DNA from: Rhizobium rhododendri
Lineage (GTDB): Bacteria; Pseudomonadota; Alphaproteobacteria; Rhizobiales; Rhizobiaceae
Reading direction: 5' to 3'
DNA: 64,000 nucleotides
Assembly (NCBI RefSeq): GCF_007000325.2
Contig: NZ_CP117270.1
Location: forward strand, 62,001-126,000
A program made the translations under genes and the position numbers. Position 1 is the stretch's first letter. Each line of letters begins with the position of its first letter. The notes below the pieces were generated by a model. That model had not been told where the DNA came from. It ran no database searches and worked only from the letters and a program-made list of their open reading frames with translations. Below are positions 48,713 through 59,285 of the stretch, one piece after another.

Positions 48713-48841
48713 ATGCAAGTTTCAGCGCCTCACCCCGTTCGTCTTCATCGTTTCGCTGCCCCTGTCGCCATTGGCAGTGCGCTCTGGCGCGGCAGCCTCT
48801 CCCCTTCCCGCATCGTCAAGTCAAAGGTGGTCACACCATGA
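48713..48841 (+). CDS. Small 42-residue ORF coupled to the transporter operon
   Basis: A 42-residue ORF (begins MQVSAPHPVRLHRF, ends VKSKVVTP) with an excellent GGAGGAGGGG ribosome site 5 nt before its ATG. Its TGA overlaps the ATG of the DUF2291 gene (ATGA), the pattern of translational coupling used throughout this window. It is basic and has no clear signal or membrane segment. It could be a leader peptide that couples translation, or a small real protein; no homologue is known to me. Confidence 0.5.
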   Translation: MQVSAPHPVRLHRFAAPVAIGSALWRGSLSPSRIVKSKVVTP

Positions 48842-49490
48842 GCAATCTGGTCGGTACCTCGATACCCAATCCTCCCAAGCCCCGCCTCGGCCTGATCATC
48901 GGTTCCGTCGCCATCGTCGTGCTGGTCGCTGCCATGGCGCTCGATACCAAGGTGGTGAAGATCGGTTCGGAGGCGGGCGCGCAGCCCAATGCGTTCTCGC
49001 CCGAAACATTCGGTTCGACCGAGTTTCCGAAGATCCAGGCGGCTATCGAGAAGCGCGCAGTCAGCGCGGACACCTTGGCAACGGCGATTGCAGCGAACAA
49101 GGACGCGGCGGCTAAGCAGTACGGCGTACCCGGTGGTGTAGGGCCCGAAATTTCGGTCAAGTTCACCGGCGTCGTCGGTGCGGCCAAGTCCGGCATCTAC
49201 ACGGTAGCAGTTCCCGGCGTTCCGAGCACGGTGACGATCCGTGTCCAGACTGGGCCGGCGATCAACGGCACCGACCTGCGTGATTCGACCGGCACCGTGA
49301 CTTTCGACCAATTCACCAACCAGATCGAATACCAGAATGCCGGCTCGGCCCTGAACAAGGAAATGAAGGCGCAGGTGCTCTCCAAGATCGACACTGCCAA
49401 CCTCACCGGCAAGACCGTGTCGGTCGTAGGCGTCTTCCAGCTCATCAACCCGAACAGCTGGCTTGTCACGCCGGCCAAGCTGGATGTCCA

Positions 49491-49494
<4 letters not shown>
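48838..49494 (+). CDS. DUF2291-family protein of sugar ABC transporter operons
   Basis: 218 residues. One N-terminal membrane segment (LGLIIGSVAIVVLVAAMAL, about 18-37) suggests an anchored periplasmic protein. DUF2291-like text includes FTGVVGAAKSGIYTVAVPG and VVGVFQLINPNSWLVTPAKL at the C-terminus. Members commonly accompany ribose-type sugar ABC transporters, with no defined function. It overlaps the ATPase gene by ATGA. Confidence 0.8.
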
Positions 49495-51031
<1,537 letters not shown>

Positions 51032-51035
<4 letters not shown>

Positions 51036-52159
51036 CGAAGAAGAACGGAGCCATGACCATGAGCGAAGCTGGTCCATCCCGCACAACCACCAAGCCTAGC
51101 CTCTTCAGCGGCGGCTTCGATCTCGGCCGCCTGCTGCTCGAGGGGCGCGCCTTCTTCGCGCTGATCCTCATCATCGTCGTCTTCTCGATGCTATCGCCCT
51201 ACTACTTCTCGACCGCCAACTTCCTGACGATGGCCTCGCACGTCGCCATCTTCGGCATCCTCGCGGTCGGCATGCTGCTGGTGATCCTTAACGGCGGCAT
51301 CGATCTGTCTGTGGGCTCGACGCTCGGCCTGTCCGGCTGCATCGCCGGCTTCATGATGCAGGGCATCACGCTGAAGGTGTTCGGCGTCATCCTGTTTCCG
51401 CCGGTCTGGGTTGTCGCCGTGCTGGCCTGCTGCCTTGGCGCGCTCGTCGGGCTGGTCAACGGCGTGTTGATTGCTCGCTTCAAGGTTCCAGCCTTCGTGG
51501 CGACGCTCGGCGTCATGTACATGGTGCGCGGCGTCGCATTGCTGATGACCAACGGCCTCACCTACAACAACCTCGGCGGCAAGCCCGAACTCGGCAATAC
51601 CGGCTTCGATTGGCTCGGCTTCAACCGGTTGGCCGGCGTGCCGCTCGGCGTCGTCGTGCTCGTCTTCATCGCGTTCCTTGTCAGCGTCATGCTCAACCGC
51701 TCTGCCTTCGGCCGCTGGCTCTACGCTTCCGGCGGTAACGAGCGGGCTGCCGAACTTTCGGGCGTTCCGGTCAAGCGCGTGCAGATCCTGGTCTACGTGC
51801 TCTCCGGCGTCTGCGCCTCGATTGCCGGCCTGATCCTGTCCTCGCAGCTGACGTCGGCAGGACCGACGGCCGGTACGTCCTACGAATTGACTGCGATTGC
51901 TGCCGTCGTCATCGGCGGCGCGGCGCTCACCGGTGGACGCGGTAATATCCGCGGCACGCTGCTCGGCGCCTTCGTTATCGGCTTCCTGTCCGACGGTCTG
52001 GTGATCATCGGCATCTCGTCCTACTGGCAGACGGTTTTCACCGGCGCGGTCATCGTGCTCGCGGTGTTGCTCAATGCCATCCAGTATAGCCGCCGCGCCA
52101 AGAAACCCGTCTCGACGGGCGGCCAGACCACTTCTCCGCAACTGGGAGGTAAAGCGTGA
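51032..52159 (+). CDS. eryF: Erythritol-type sugar ABC transporter permease (RbsC family)
   Basis: 375 residues from the ATG at 51032, which overlaps the ATPase stop; ATG 51059 with GGAG 8 nt upstream is an equally fair start. It has about eight to ten membrane segments and RbsC signatures: ILNGGIDLSVGSTLGLSG, VNGVLIARFKVPAFVATLG, ASGGNERAAELSGV and GGAALTGGRGNIRGTLLGA. It forms the membrane channel of the importer. Confidence 0.88.
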
Positions 52160-52229
52160 AGGCTTGTTCCGCAGCCGAGAAGAATACCGGGTAACCGGGC
52201 ACTACCATCAACCAAGGAGGAAAGTTTCC

Positions 52230-53189
52230 ATGTTCAACAAGACAAGACTTCTCATGCTGTCGGCTGTCGTTCTCGCCGGACCGCTTATGGCCGCATCGTC
52301 CACCTCGGCATTTGCCGACGGCCTGATCTCGATCATCGTCAACGACCCGGCCAACCCCTACTGGCTGACCGAAGGCAACGTTGCTGCTGCCGAAGCCAAG
52401 AAGCTCGGCTATACCTCGAATGTCGGCGCCCACAAGGGTGATACCAACACCGAGAGTAACCTGATCGACACCGCGATCACCAACAAGTCGGTCGCGATCA
52501 TTCTCGATCCGGCCAATGCCAGCGGTTCCGTCGGTGCCGTCAAGAAGGCCGTTGCCGCTAACATTCCGGTGTTTCTGGTCAATGCTGAAATCAACCAGGC
52601 CGGTCTTGCCAAGGCACAGCTCGTGTCGAACAACGCCCAGGGCGCTGCCCTCGGTGCGCAGGAGTGGATCAAGTCTGTCGGCGACAAGGGCAAATACGTC
52701 GAACTGCTCGGCGCGCCTTCCGACAACAACGCCGCAACCCGTTCTAACGGCTACGAGACCGTGCTGACCCAGTATCCGGACCTCGAAAAGGTCGGTTCCG
52801 ACGTTGGCAACTGGGATCGTACCCAGGGTCACGACAAGATGCAGAACCTGCTGCAGGCCCATCCGGACATCACCGGCGTCATCAGCGGCAACGATGAAAT
52901 GGCACTGGGCGCTATCGCTGCGCTGAAGGAAGCCGGCAAGCTCAAGGGCATCAAGGTCGGCGGCTTCGACGGTTCGCCGGATGCTGTGGCTGCCATCAAG
53001 GCCGGAGAACTGCAGTACACCGTTCTGCAGCCTGTCGCCGTGTTCTCGGCAAAGGCTGTCGACCAGGCAGATTCGTTCCTGAAGACGGGCAAGACCGGTG
53101 TCGACACCGAGAAGCAGCTCTTCGATTGCCTGATCATCAACAAGGACAACATTGCCAAGTATACGGCACCGTTTACTCTGTCCGAATAA
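52230..53189 (+). CDS. eryG: Erythritol-type sugar ABC transporter periplasmic binding protein
   Basis: 319 residues from ATG 52230, which has AAGGAGG upstream. A signal peptide ends near TSAFADG (about residue 27). The type I sugar-binding fold shows IIVNDPANPYWLTEGNVAA, NAEINQAGLAKAQLVSNNAQ and GNDEMALGAIAALKEAGK. It binds the polyol outside the inner membrane. It is the last gene of the transporter operon, followed by a hairpin. Confidence 0.88.
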   Translation: MFNKTRLLMLSAVVLAGPLMAASSTSAFADGLISIIVNDPANPYWLTEGNVAAAEAKKLGYTSNVGAHKGDTNTESNLIDTAITNKSVAIILDPANASGSVGAVKKAVAANIPVFLVNAEINQAGLAKAQLVSNNAQGAALGAQEWIKSVGDKGKYVELLGAPSDNNAATRSNGYETVLTQYPDLEKVGSDVGNWDRTQGHDKMQNLLQAHPDITGVISGNDEMALGAIAALKEAGKLKGIKVGGFDGSPDAVAAIKAGELQYTVLQPVAVFSAKAVDQADSFLKTGKTGVDTEKQLFDCLIINKDNIAKYTAPFTLSE

Positions 53190-53202
53190 TCCGACTTTGG
53201 GG

Positions 53203-53220
53203 GCGGCCTTCGGGCCGCCT
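53203..53220 (+). terminator. Hairpin after the transporter operon
   Basis: GGCGGCC-TTCG-GGCCGCC, a very stable UUCG tetraloop hairpin 13 nt after the eryG stop, followed by TCCTCTCTTC. Confidence 0.8.
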
Positions 53221-53498
53221 CCTCTCTTCATGACGAAAGCCCGGGATAGCCCGACTTGTCCACACTCTAGACCGTTGGCATGTCAGTCGCGACGCATTAC
53301 CGTTTGTGACGACGCCCTGTTCGCGTCATAGATGATGGACGCCGGGCGGGACAACCGCCCAAGTGAACTCGAGCATGCCGGCCCGAACGTGATGATACTG
53401 TCCTCGCAGCTGCTGAAGACGACGGGTGATGTACATGATGCCTCTGCGACGTTGCTCGTGGTCGCATCCGACGGCGTGGCAGGCGTGGGCCGGTGATC

Positions 53499-54392
53499 AT
53501 GGCTGACCACGACGATACCGGCGAAGCTGCGGACAATCCACTGATGCAGGAGCAGGTTCCGAGCGACACGCGGCTGGCGCGCCAGCTGGCCCGCCGCCAG
53601 CAGATGACCGAGACCGTCATGGCGGAAGGCTCGGTACGCATCGAGGATCTGGCCGAACGCTTCGGTATCAGCCTGATGACTGCCCACAGGGATCTCGACG
53701 AACTCGTCAGCCGTGGTATCCTGCGCAAGACGCGGGGCATTGCCTCGGCGGCGCCGACAAGCCTGATCGAATCCAGCGATGTCTACCGCTCCAGTCGCCA
53801 GTCGGTCGAAAAGCGTGCGCTGGCGCTTGCGGCAATGCGCTTCGTCGAGCCCGGACAGGCGATCTTCTTCGACGATTCCACCACTGTGCTGCAGATGGCG
53901 CAATTCCTGCCCTCCGCCGTGCCGCTTACCGTCATCACCAACTCGCTGACGCTGATGAACGATCTCAAGGGTATCCGCGACCTGACGTTGCTCGGCCTTG
54001 GGGGCCAGTACTACAACTGGTGCAATGCCTTCATGGGCCGCATGACCACCCATGAGATCTCGCAGCTGCGGGCCGACACGTTGTTCATGTCGATGTCTGC
54101 GATCACCGACGATATCGTCTTTCACCAGTTTCTCGAGATGGTCGATACCAAGCGGGCGATGTTCGATTCCGCCTCCACCCGCATCCTTCTCGCCGACAAT
54201 ACGAAATTCGACCGACGTGCCCTGCACGTGTTCTCGCCGCTTACCGATTTCGACATCGTTATCGTCGACGACGGTACGCCGCCGGTCCATATCGCCCGCA
54301 TGCGCGACAAGGGCATCAATGTTGTTGTGGCTCCGACGCGCGGCTCAAGCCATGCATCCGCGCTGAAGCGATACGATCCCCAGGCCCGATAG
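53499..54392 (+). CDS. DeoR-family transcriptional regulator (first)
   Basis: 297 residues from ATG 53499; a GTG at 53493 adds two residues. The N-terminal HTH (VRIEDLAERFGISLMTAHRDLDEL) and the sugar-phosphate sensor domain (GQAIFFDDSTTVLQMAQFLP, VITNSLTLMNDL) are typical. It carries a ~28-residue extension before the HTH. The 309 nt between the eryG stop and this gene hold only the hairpin and no clear promoter. It precedes the kinase module and may regulate it or the transporter. Confidence 0.88.
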   Translation: MADHDDTGEAADNPLMQEQVPSDTRLARQLARRQQMTETVMAEGSVRIEDLAERFGISLMTAHRDLDELVSRGILRKTRGIASAAPTSLIESSDVYRSSRQSVEKRALALAAMRFVEPGQAIFFDDSTTVLQMAQFLPSAVPLTVITNSLTLMNDLKGIRDLTLLGLGGQYYNWCNAFMGRMTTHEISQLRADTLFMSMSAITDDIVFHQFLEMVDTKRAMFDSASTRILLADNTKFDRRALHVFSPLTDFDIVIVDDGTPPVHIARMRDKGINVVVAPTRGSSHASALKRYDPQAR

Positions 54393-54452
54393 CTCTCTGT
54401 CACGTCACTGAAACAAGGCGGTTGAAGCACCTTTTTACCCTTTGCTAAATGT

Positions 54453-54500
54453 AACATCACTTGACGTGAACTTACCATGTTTATATGATCCAGTGATGTT
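54453..54500 (+). promoter_or_regulatory. Promoter flanked by paired operator half-sites upstream of the second kinase
   Basis: -35 TTGACG (54461-54466), 17-nt spacer, -10 TATGAT (54484-54489). A perfect 9-bp inverted repeat brackets it: AACATCACT (54453-54461) touches the -35, AGTGATGTT (54492-54500) covers the transcription start. A DeoR repressor encoded next door is the natural candidate. Confidence 0.75.
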
Positions 54501-54564
54501 GCAGCTGTGGTACGAGCGCTCGTCTTGACGCTCCCGCACCCGGTCGTAAAAGGGAGCGAAAACC

Positions 54565-56097
54565 ATGCCCAGCCTGCTAGGGATCGACAACGGCCTGACT
54601 GTCACCAAGGCGGTCATCTTCGATATCGACGGGACGCAGCTTTCGGTGGCGCGACGCCGGGTGCCGCAGTCGATACCCCGGGCGCGCTTTGTCGAGCGCG
54701 ACATGGCAGGCCTCTGGCAGGCGACAGCAGAGGCGATATCGGAGGCGATAGCCCTTTCCGGCCGGCCGGCCGACGACATCAAGGCCGTTGCCGCCACTGC
54801 CCACGGCGACGGGATATATCTTCTGGACCACGCTCTCCAGCCGCTCGGCCCCGGCATCCTTTCGCTTGATAGTCGCGCCGGCGGTATTGTCGACCGCTGG
54901 TCGGAAGGATCGCTGTTTGACGAAGCGCTGGCCCTGACCGGCCAGGTGCCGCATGCATCTGCGCCATCGGCCTTGCTTGCCTGGTTGAAGGAAAACGATC
55001 CGGAGCGGTTCGGCCGCATCGGCCATGTTCTCGCCTGCAAGGACTGGCTGCGCTTCTGCCTCTCCGGCACGATCGGCACGGACCGGACCGAGGCAAGCAC
55101 GTCCTTCACCGATGTCAGGACGCAAGCCTATTCGGCCGAGGCCTTGCGCATCTACGGGCTGGAGCAGGTGGAAAGTGCCCTGCCGCCCGTCGCAGATTCC
55201 AGTGATATCGTCGGCCATGTCACGGCCGCGGCCGCAGCTCTTACCGGGCTCGTCGAGGGCACCCCCGTTGCCTGTGGCCTGCACGATGTCACTGCTTCTG
55301 CGCTCGGCATCGGCGGCCATGTCGAAGGTGTGATCAGCATCGTTGCTGGCACCTATTCGATCAACGAGGTCGTCTCGGCGGAACCGCTCACCGATCCCCG
55401 CTGGTTCTGCCGCAACGCCATTGCGCCGGGCCAGTGGAACGCCATGTCGATTTCTCCGGCCTCGACGGCCAATTACGACTGGTTTCTCGACACCTTCTGC
55501 CGGAAGGAGCAGGACGCCGCCGCCACTGAGGGTGGCTCCATTCATGCGCTGCTGGCAACCGAGATCGACGCGGCGCTGCAGCGGCGCTCGACGATCCTCT
55601 TCCACCCCTATCTGTTCGGTTCGCCCTACGGCAATCTTGCCAGCGGCAGCTTCCTCGGCCTGCACGGCTGGCACGACCGGGGCGACATCCTGAAGGCGGT
55701 GCTGGAAGGGATCGCCTTCAATCACCGCACCCATGTGGATGCGCTCCGTGACGGCTTCTCCTTCACCCAGGTGCGGCTGACCGGAGGGGCCTCGCGCAAA
55801 CCCGCCTTCGCCCAGATGTTTGCGGATATCCTGAACCTGCCGGTGACGGTCACCTCGACGGACGAGCCGGCGGCCTTCGGCGCCGCGCTTTGTGCCGGCA
55901 CTGCCATCGGCGTCTACGCCTCTCCGCAGCAACCGCATCTGACCGTCGGCGCCACCAGCCGGACCTATCAGCCGGATGCCGCCCGCAGCGCCGTGTTCAA
56001 CGAGCGCTTTAGCCTTTACTCGCGCCTCGCCGAAGCCCTGAAATCGGAATGGCCGGCTATCGAGCGGCTGGGCATGCCGACGGAGACCGTCGCGTGA
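54565..56097 (+). CDS. FGGY-family carbohydrate kinase (second polyol kinase)
   Basis: 510 residues with a GGGAG ribosome site. Phosphate-1 motif LGIDNGLTVTKAVIFDIDG and C-terminal ILFHPYLFGSPYGN, VRLTGGASRKPAFAQMFADI and EPAAFGAALCAG place it in the FGGY family. It is clearly distinct from glycerol kinase and from EryA, though both share the kinase fold. It probably phosphorylates another polyol or ketose. It overlaps the second DeoR gene (GTGA) and lies upstream of a GlpD-like dehydrogenase. Confidence 0.88.
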   Translation: MPSLLGIDNGLTVTKAVIFDIDGTQLSVARRRVPQSIPRARFVERDMAGLWQATAEAISEAIALSGRPADDIKAVAATAHGDGIYLLDHALQPLGPGILSLDSRAGGIVDRWSEGSLFDEALALTGQVPHASAPSALLAWLKENDPERFGRIGHVLACKDWLRFCLSGTIGTDRTEASTSFTDVRTQAYSAEALRIYGLEQVESALPPVADSSDIVGHVTAAAAALTGLVEGTPVACGLHDVTASALGIGGHVEGVISIVAGTYSINEVVSAEPLTDPRWFCRNAIAPGQWNAMSISPASTANYDWFLDTFCRKEQDAAATEGGSIHALLATEIDAALQRRSTILFHPYLFGSPYGNLASGSFLGLHGWHDRGDILKAVLEGIAFNHRTHVDALRDGFSFTQVRLTGGASRKPAFAQMFADILNLPVTVTSTDEPAAFGAALCAGTAIGVYASPQQPHLTVGATSRTYQPDAARSAVFNERFSLYSRLAEALKSEWPAIERLGMPTETVA

Positions 56098-56867
56098 TCA
56101 AGGCCGACGAACGGCGCGAGGAAATCGCCAACTATGTCATAAAGTGCGGTCAGGTGCGCATCGATGATCTCGTGACGCATTTCGGCGTGTCGCGGATGAC
56201 CATTCACCGACATATCGAGCAGCTGGCCCAGCAGGGGGTGTTGCGAAAGCTGCATGGAGCCGTCACCGTGCAGCCCTCCGGCATCTATGAAAGCACGTTC
56301 CGCTACCGCATGACAGTCGGGCGGGCCGAGAAGGATGCACTGGCCCGCGCCGCGCTGGAATATGTCGAGGCCGGACAAGTGGTGATGCTCGATGATTCCA
56401 CCACGGCCAGCGCCGTGGCGCCGCTGCTGGCCGAGATCAAGCCGCTGACGGTCATCACCAACAGCGTGTCGACGGCCGAAATGCTGATCCATGTCGAGGA
56501 CATGGATTTCATCTCCCTCGGCGGCCAGTATCACCGCACCTACAACGCCTTTATCGGCCTCGTCACCGAGAATGCCATCTCGCGGCTGCGCGCCGACATC
56601 CTGATCTGCTCCACCTCGGCCATCACCGGCACGACCGGGTTCATCCAGGACCAGCAGGTCGTGCGGGTCAAGCAGGCGATGATGGCCGCCTCCCGCCGCC
56701 GCCTGCTTCTCGTCGACCATGGCAAATTCGACAGGATGGCGCTGCACGTGTTTGACGAGCTGACGGCATTCGACGCCGTGCTGGTCACCGACGGCATCGC
56801 CGACGCAACAACGCAAAAGCTTGAACAGGCCGGTGTACGGCTGAAAATCGTAAGGATGGCATCATGA
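56094..56867 (+). CDS. DeoR-family transcriptional regulator (second)
   Basis: 257 residues from a GTG at 56094 that overlaps the kinase stop; the upstream ATG at 56049 lies inside the kinase gene. The HTH reads VRIDDLVTHFGVSRMTIHRHIEQL, and GQVVMLDDSTTASAVAPLL begins the effector domain. It is about 50% like the first DeoR in layout and may sense the same class of phosphorylated polyol. It overlaps the dehydrogenase gene by ATGA. Confidence 0.88.
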   Translation: MIKADERREEIANYVIKCGQVRIDDLVTHFGVSRMTIHRHIEQLAQQGVLRKLHGAVTVQPSGIYESTFRYRMTVGRAEKDALARAALEYVEAGQVVMLDDSTTASAVAPLLAEIKPLTVITNSVSTAEMLIHVEDMDFISLGGQYHRTYNAFIGLVTENAISRLRADILICSTSAITGTTGFIQDQQVVRVKQAMMAASRRRLLLVDHGKFDRMALHVFDELTAFDAVLVTDGIADATTQKLEQAGVRLKIVRMAS

Positions 56868-58579
56868 CTTCCCCGGAAACAGCATCGGTCGATTTCGCCA
56901 GCCGCCTTGCGACGATGACCGCCGATGGCAGTGTCGATGTCGTCATCCTTGGCGCCGGCATCAACGGCGCCGGTCTCTTCCGCGATCTCTGCGCCCAGGG
57001 TATCAGCTGCCTGATCGTCGAAAAGACGGATTTCGGCGCAGGCACCAGCGCCGCACCTTCGAGGCTGATCCATGGCGGGCTCAAATATCTCGAAACCGGT
57101 GAATTCGGCCTGGTGGCGCAATCGACTCTCGAGCGCAATCTGCTTTTGAAGAACGCTCCCCATTGCGTCACCGCGCTGCCCACGATCATTCCGATCTTCT
57201 CCTGGACCAAGGGCATCTTCGCGGCGCTGCGCACCCTGTTCGGCTCCACCAGCGCACCCCGCAGCCGAGGCGCGATCCTCATCAAGATCGGCCTTTCCAT
57301 CTACGACTATTACGGCTCGCGCGACCGGGTCATGCCACGCCACAAGCTTATCGGCCGCAAGCAGGCCCTGCGCGACATTCCGGCCATGACAAAGTCAATC
57401 GTCGCCACCGGCACTTACTACGACGCCAAGATCAGCCACCCGGAACGGCTGGTGCTGGAGCTGGTGACCGATGGCCTCGATGCCAATCCGCGTTCCGCCA
57501 TGGCGAACTACACGACGCTGACATCCGCCAAAGACGGTGTCCTGACCTTCCAGCCGGAGAACGGCCCAGCCTTTTCAATGCGGCCGAAGTTCGTCGTCAA
57601 CGCCGCCGGGCCGTGGATCGACCATGTTAACGCCGCCCTCGGCGCGCCGTCGAAAATGATCGGCGGCACCAAGGGATCGCATATCCTCCTGAAGCACGAC
57701 GAACTGCTGAAGGCGCTGAACGGCCGGATGATCTACTTCGAGGCCGATGACGGGCGTATCTGCCTCGTCTACGACTATCTCGGACTTGCGCTGGTCGGTT
57801 CGACCGATATCCCCGCAGACAACCCCGACAGTGTCGTCTCGGAGCCGCAGGAAATCGACTATATGATCAACAGCCTCCGTGGACTGTTGCCGGGCATGAC
57901 CTTCGATCACAGCCAGATCGTCTACGCCTATAGCGGTATTCGCCCGCTGCCGGCCTCGAACGCATCCATCCCCGGTCTGATCAGCCGCGACCATTCCGCA
58001 CCTGTCGCCGAACCCGATAAGGCCCGCCCCTTCCCGATCATCTCGCTGATCGGCGGCAAATGGACGACCTTTCGTGGTTTTGCCGAAGAGGTGACCGACA
58101 CCATCCTCAAGCGCATGGGCGCCAGCCGCAAGACCACGACGCGCGCCATGCCGATAGGCGGCGGTAAAGACTTTCCCACCACCGCTGCGGCCCGTGCCGA
58201 ATGGTTGAAGCGGGAAAGCGCCGAGACCGGCCTCGATATCCCTCGCCTCGACCAGCTCCTGACGCGCTACGGCACCAAGGCCCGGGAGATCGCCCGCCAC
58301 CGCGGCAAATGGACGGACCGTGACCGCTTGCCGGATTCGACGGATCACAGCCTCGCGGAAATCGACTACATCCTCCAGAACGAGGGTGTAGAGCACCTCT
58401 CCGACATCGTCATGCGCCGCACGACGCTCGCCATCACCGGATCGCTGACGCTGAACGACCTGCAACGGATCGCAGCCACCGTAGCCGTGATGCGCGCCTG
58501 GGATGAGACGCGGGTGTCAGCCGAGATTGAGGCGGTAACGAGACAGCTCGCCAAGAGGAACCATATGCGGGTGAGGTGA
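56864..58579 (+). CDS. GlpD-like glycerol-3-phosphate/polyol-phosphate dehydrogenase
   Basis: 571-residue FAD enzyme. VVILGAGINGAGLFRDLCAQG is the FAD motif, followed by GTSAAPSRLIHGGLKYLETG. It is about 70 residues longer than EryB, with the fuller C-terminal domain of GlpD proteins. It oxidises a polyol phosphate to a ketose phosphate and passes electrons to quinone. Following a kinase by way of a regulator gene, all overlapping, it should act on that kinase's product. No isomerase accompanies it here. Confidence 0.88.
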   Translation: MTSPETASVDFASRLATMTADGSVDVVILGAGINGAGLFRDLCAQGISCLIVEKTDFGAGTSAAPSRLIHGGLKYLETGEFGLVAQSTLERNLLLKNAPHCVTALPTIIPIFSWTKGIFAALRTLFGSTSAPRSRGAILIKIGLSIYDYYGSRDRVMPRHKLIGRKQALRDIPAMTKSIVATGTYYDAKISHPERLVLELVTDGLDANPRSAMANYTTLTSAKDGVLTFQPENGPAFSMRPKFVVNAAGPWIDHVNAALGAPSKMIGGTKGSHILLKHDELLKALNGRMIYFEADDGRICLVYDYLGLALVGSTDIPADNPDSVVSEPQEIDYMINSLRGLLPGMTFDHSQIVYAYSGIRPLPASNASIPGLISRDHSAPVAEPDKARPFPIISLIGGKWTTFRGFAEEVTDTILKRMGASRKTTTRAMPIGGGKDFPTTAAARAEWLKRESAETGLDIPRLDQLLTRYGTKAREIARHRGKWTDRDRLPDSTDHSLAEIDYILQNEGVEHLSDIVMRRTTLAITGSLTLNDLQRIAATVAVMRAWDETRVSAEIEAVTRQLAKRNHMRVR

Positions 58580-58692
58580 GGTTGGTGGCGGGAGGTGGTG
58601 CCGGATATTGCCAATGGGCAAGAATCTTGCCGAATAGACAGTCGTTCACAGGAGACAGCATCGCCTCGGCAGCCGTGCTGCACCAGAGGCGA

Positions 58693-59178
58693 TCATCGCG
58701 TGTTCGAAAAGTGAACCTTGCTAGGCTTTGGAATAACAGGGTTCTGGACCTGGGTGTCGCTCCAGATGAGTTCTCGACCATCCACCGATGTCACTTCGAG
58801 GCGGGAAACAAGAGCACCGTTCTTCTTGTCCACCAGTGAAGATCGCTCTTCCTCGGGAGCGAACAGATTTTCTTCACCCCACTGGCGAAGAGCCACGATG
58901 ACGGGGAACAATCTGCTTCCCTTGGTTGTCAGCACGTATTCCCGATAGGCTGTGCCATCCGAGGCAGGCGCAGTTTCAAAGATTCCACGCTTCACGAGGT
59001 CGCGCAACCTGCTCGCTAATACGCCCTTGCCGATACCCAATCCGGTCTGGAATTCGCTAAAACGGCGGGCGCCATCAAATGCGTCGCGAATAATGAGCAA
59101 AGACCACCAATCCCCTATCACATCCAAGGAACGCGCTACCGGGCACCCTGAATTCCAAAGACTGACGCGCTTGACCAT
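58693..59178 (-). CDS. HxlR-family winged-helix regulator
   Basis: 161 residues. The conserved N-terminal Cys (C12 in GCPVARSLDVIGDWWSLLII) and RRFSEFQTGLGIGKGVLASRLRDLVKRG define the HxlR fold. Members with this Cys often sense electrophiles or oxidants. About 50 extra C-terminal residues follow the HTH. It is divergent from the MFS transporter, and a palindrome sits between them. Confidence 0.88.
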   Translation of the reverse strand: MVKRVSLWNSGCPVARSLDVIGDWWSLLIIRDAFDGARRFSEFQTGLGIGKGVLASRLRDLVKRGIFETAPASDGTAYREYVLTTKGSRLFPVIVALRQWGEENLFAPEEERSSLVDKKNGALVSRLEVTSVDGRELIWSDTQVQNPVIPKPSKVHFSNTR

Positions 59179-59205
59179 CGGCTCTCACTCCATGCAATCA
59201 TTCTG

Positions 59206-59220
59206 GTTCTAACTTAGAAC
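59206..59220. promoter_or_regulatory. Palindromic operator candidate for the HxlR regulator
   Basis: GTTCTAA-C-TTAGAAC, a perfect 7-bp palindrome around one base, 28 nt before the HxlR start codon and 66 nt before the MFS start. Confidence 0.65.
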
Positions 59221-59285
59221 TAGAAATAACGCAATCCAGCGGGTCTCATGAACAACAGGATTGAATTCATGCAGAGGATTGCAAG

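Noticed and set aside
53389..53431. GTGATG copies upstream of the first DeoR gene as extra operator half-sites
   Set aside because: Only the 6-bp core matches the 54.5-kb operator; too short to support.
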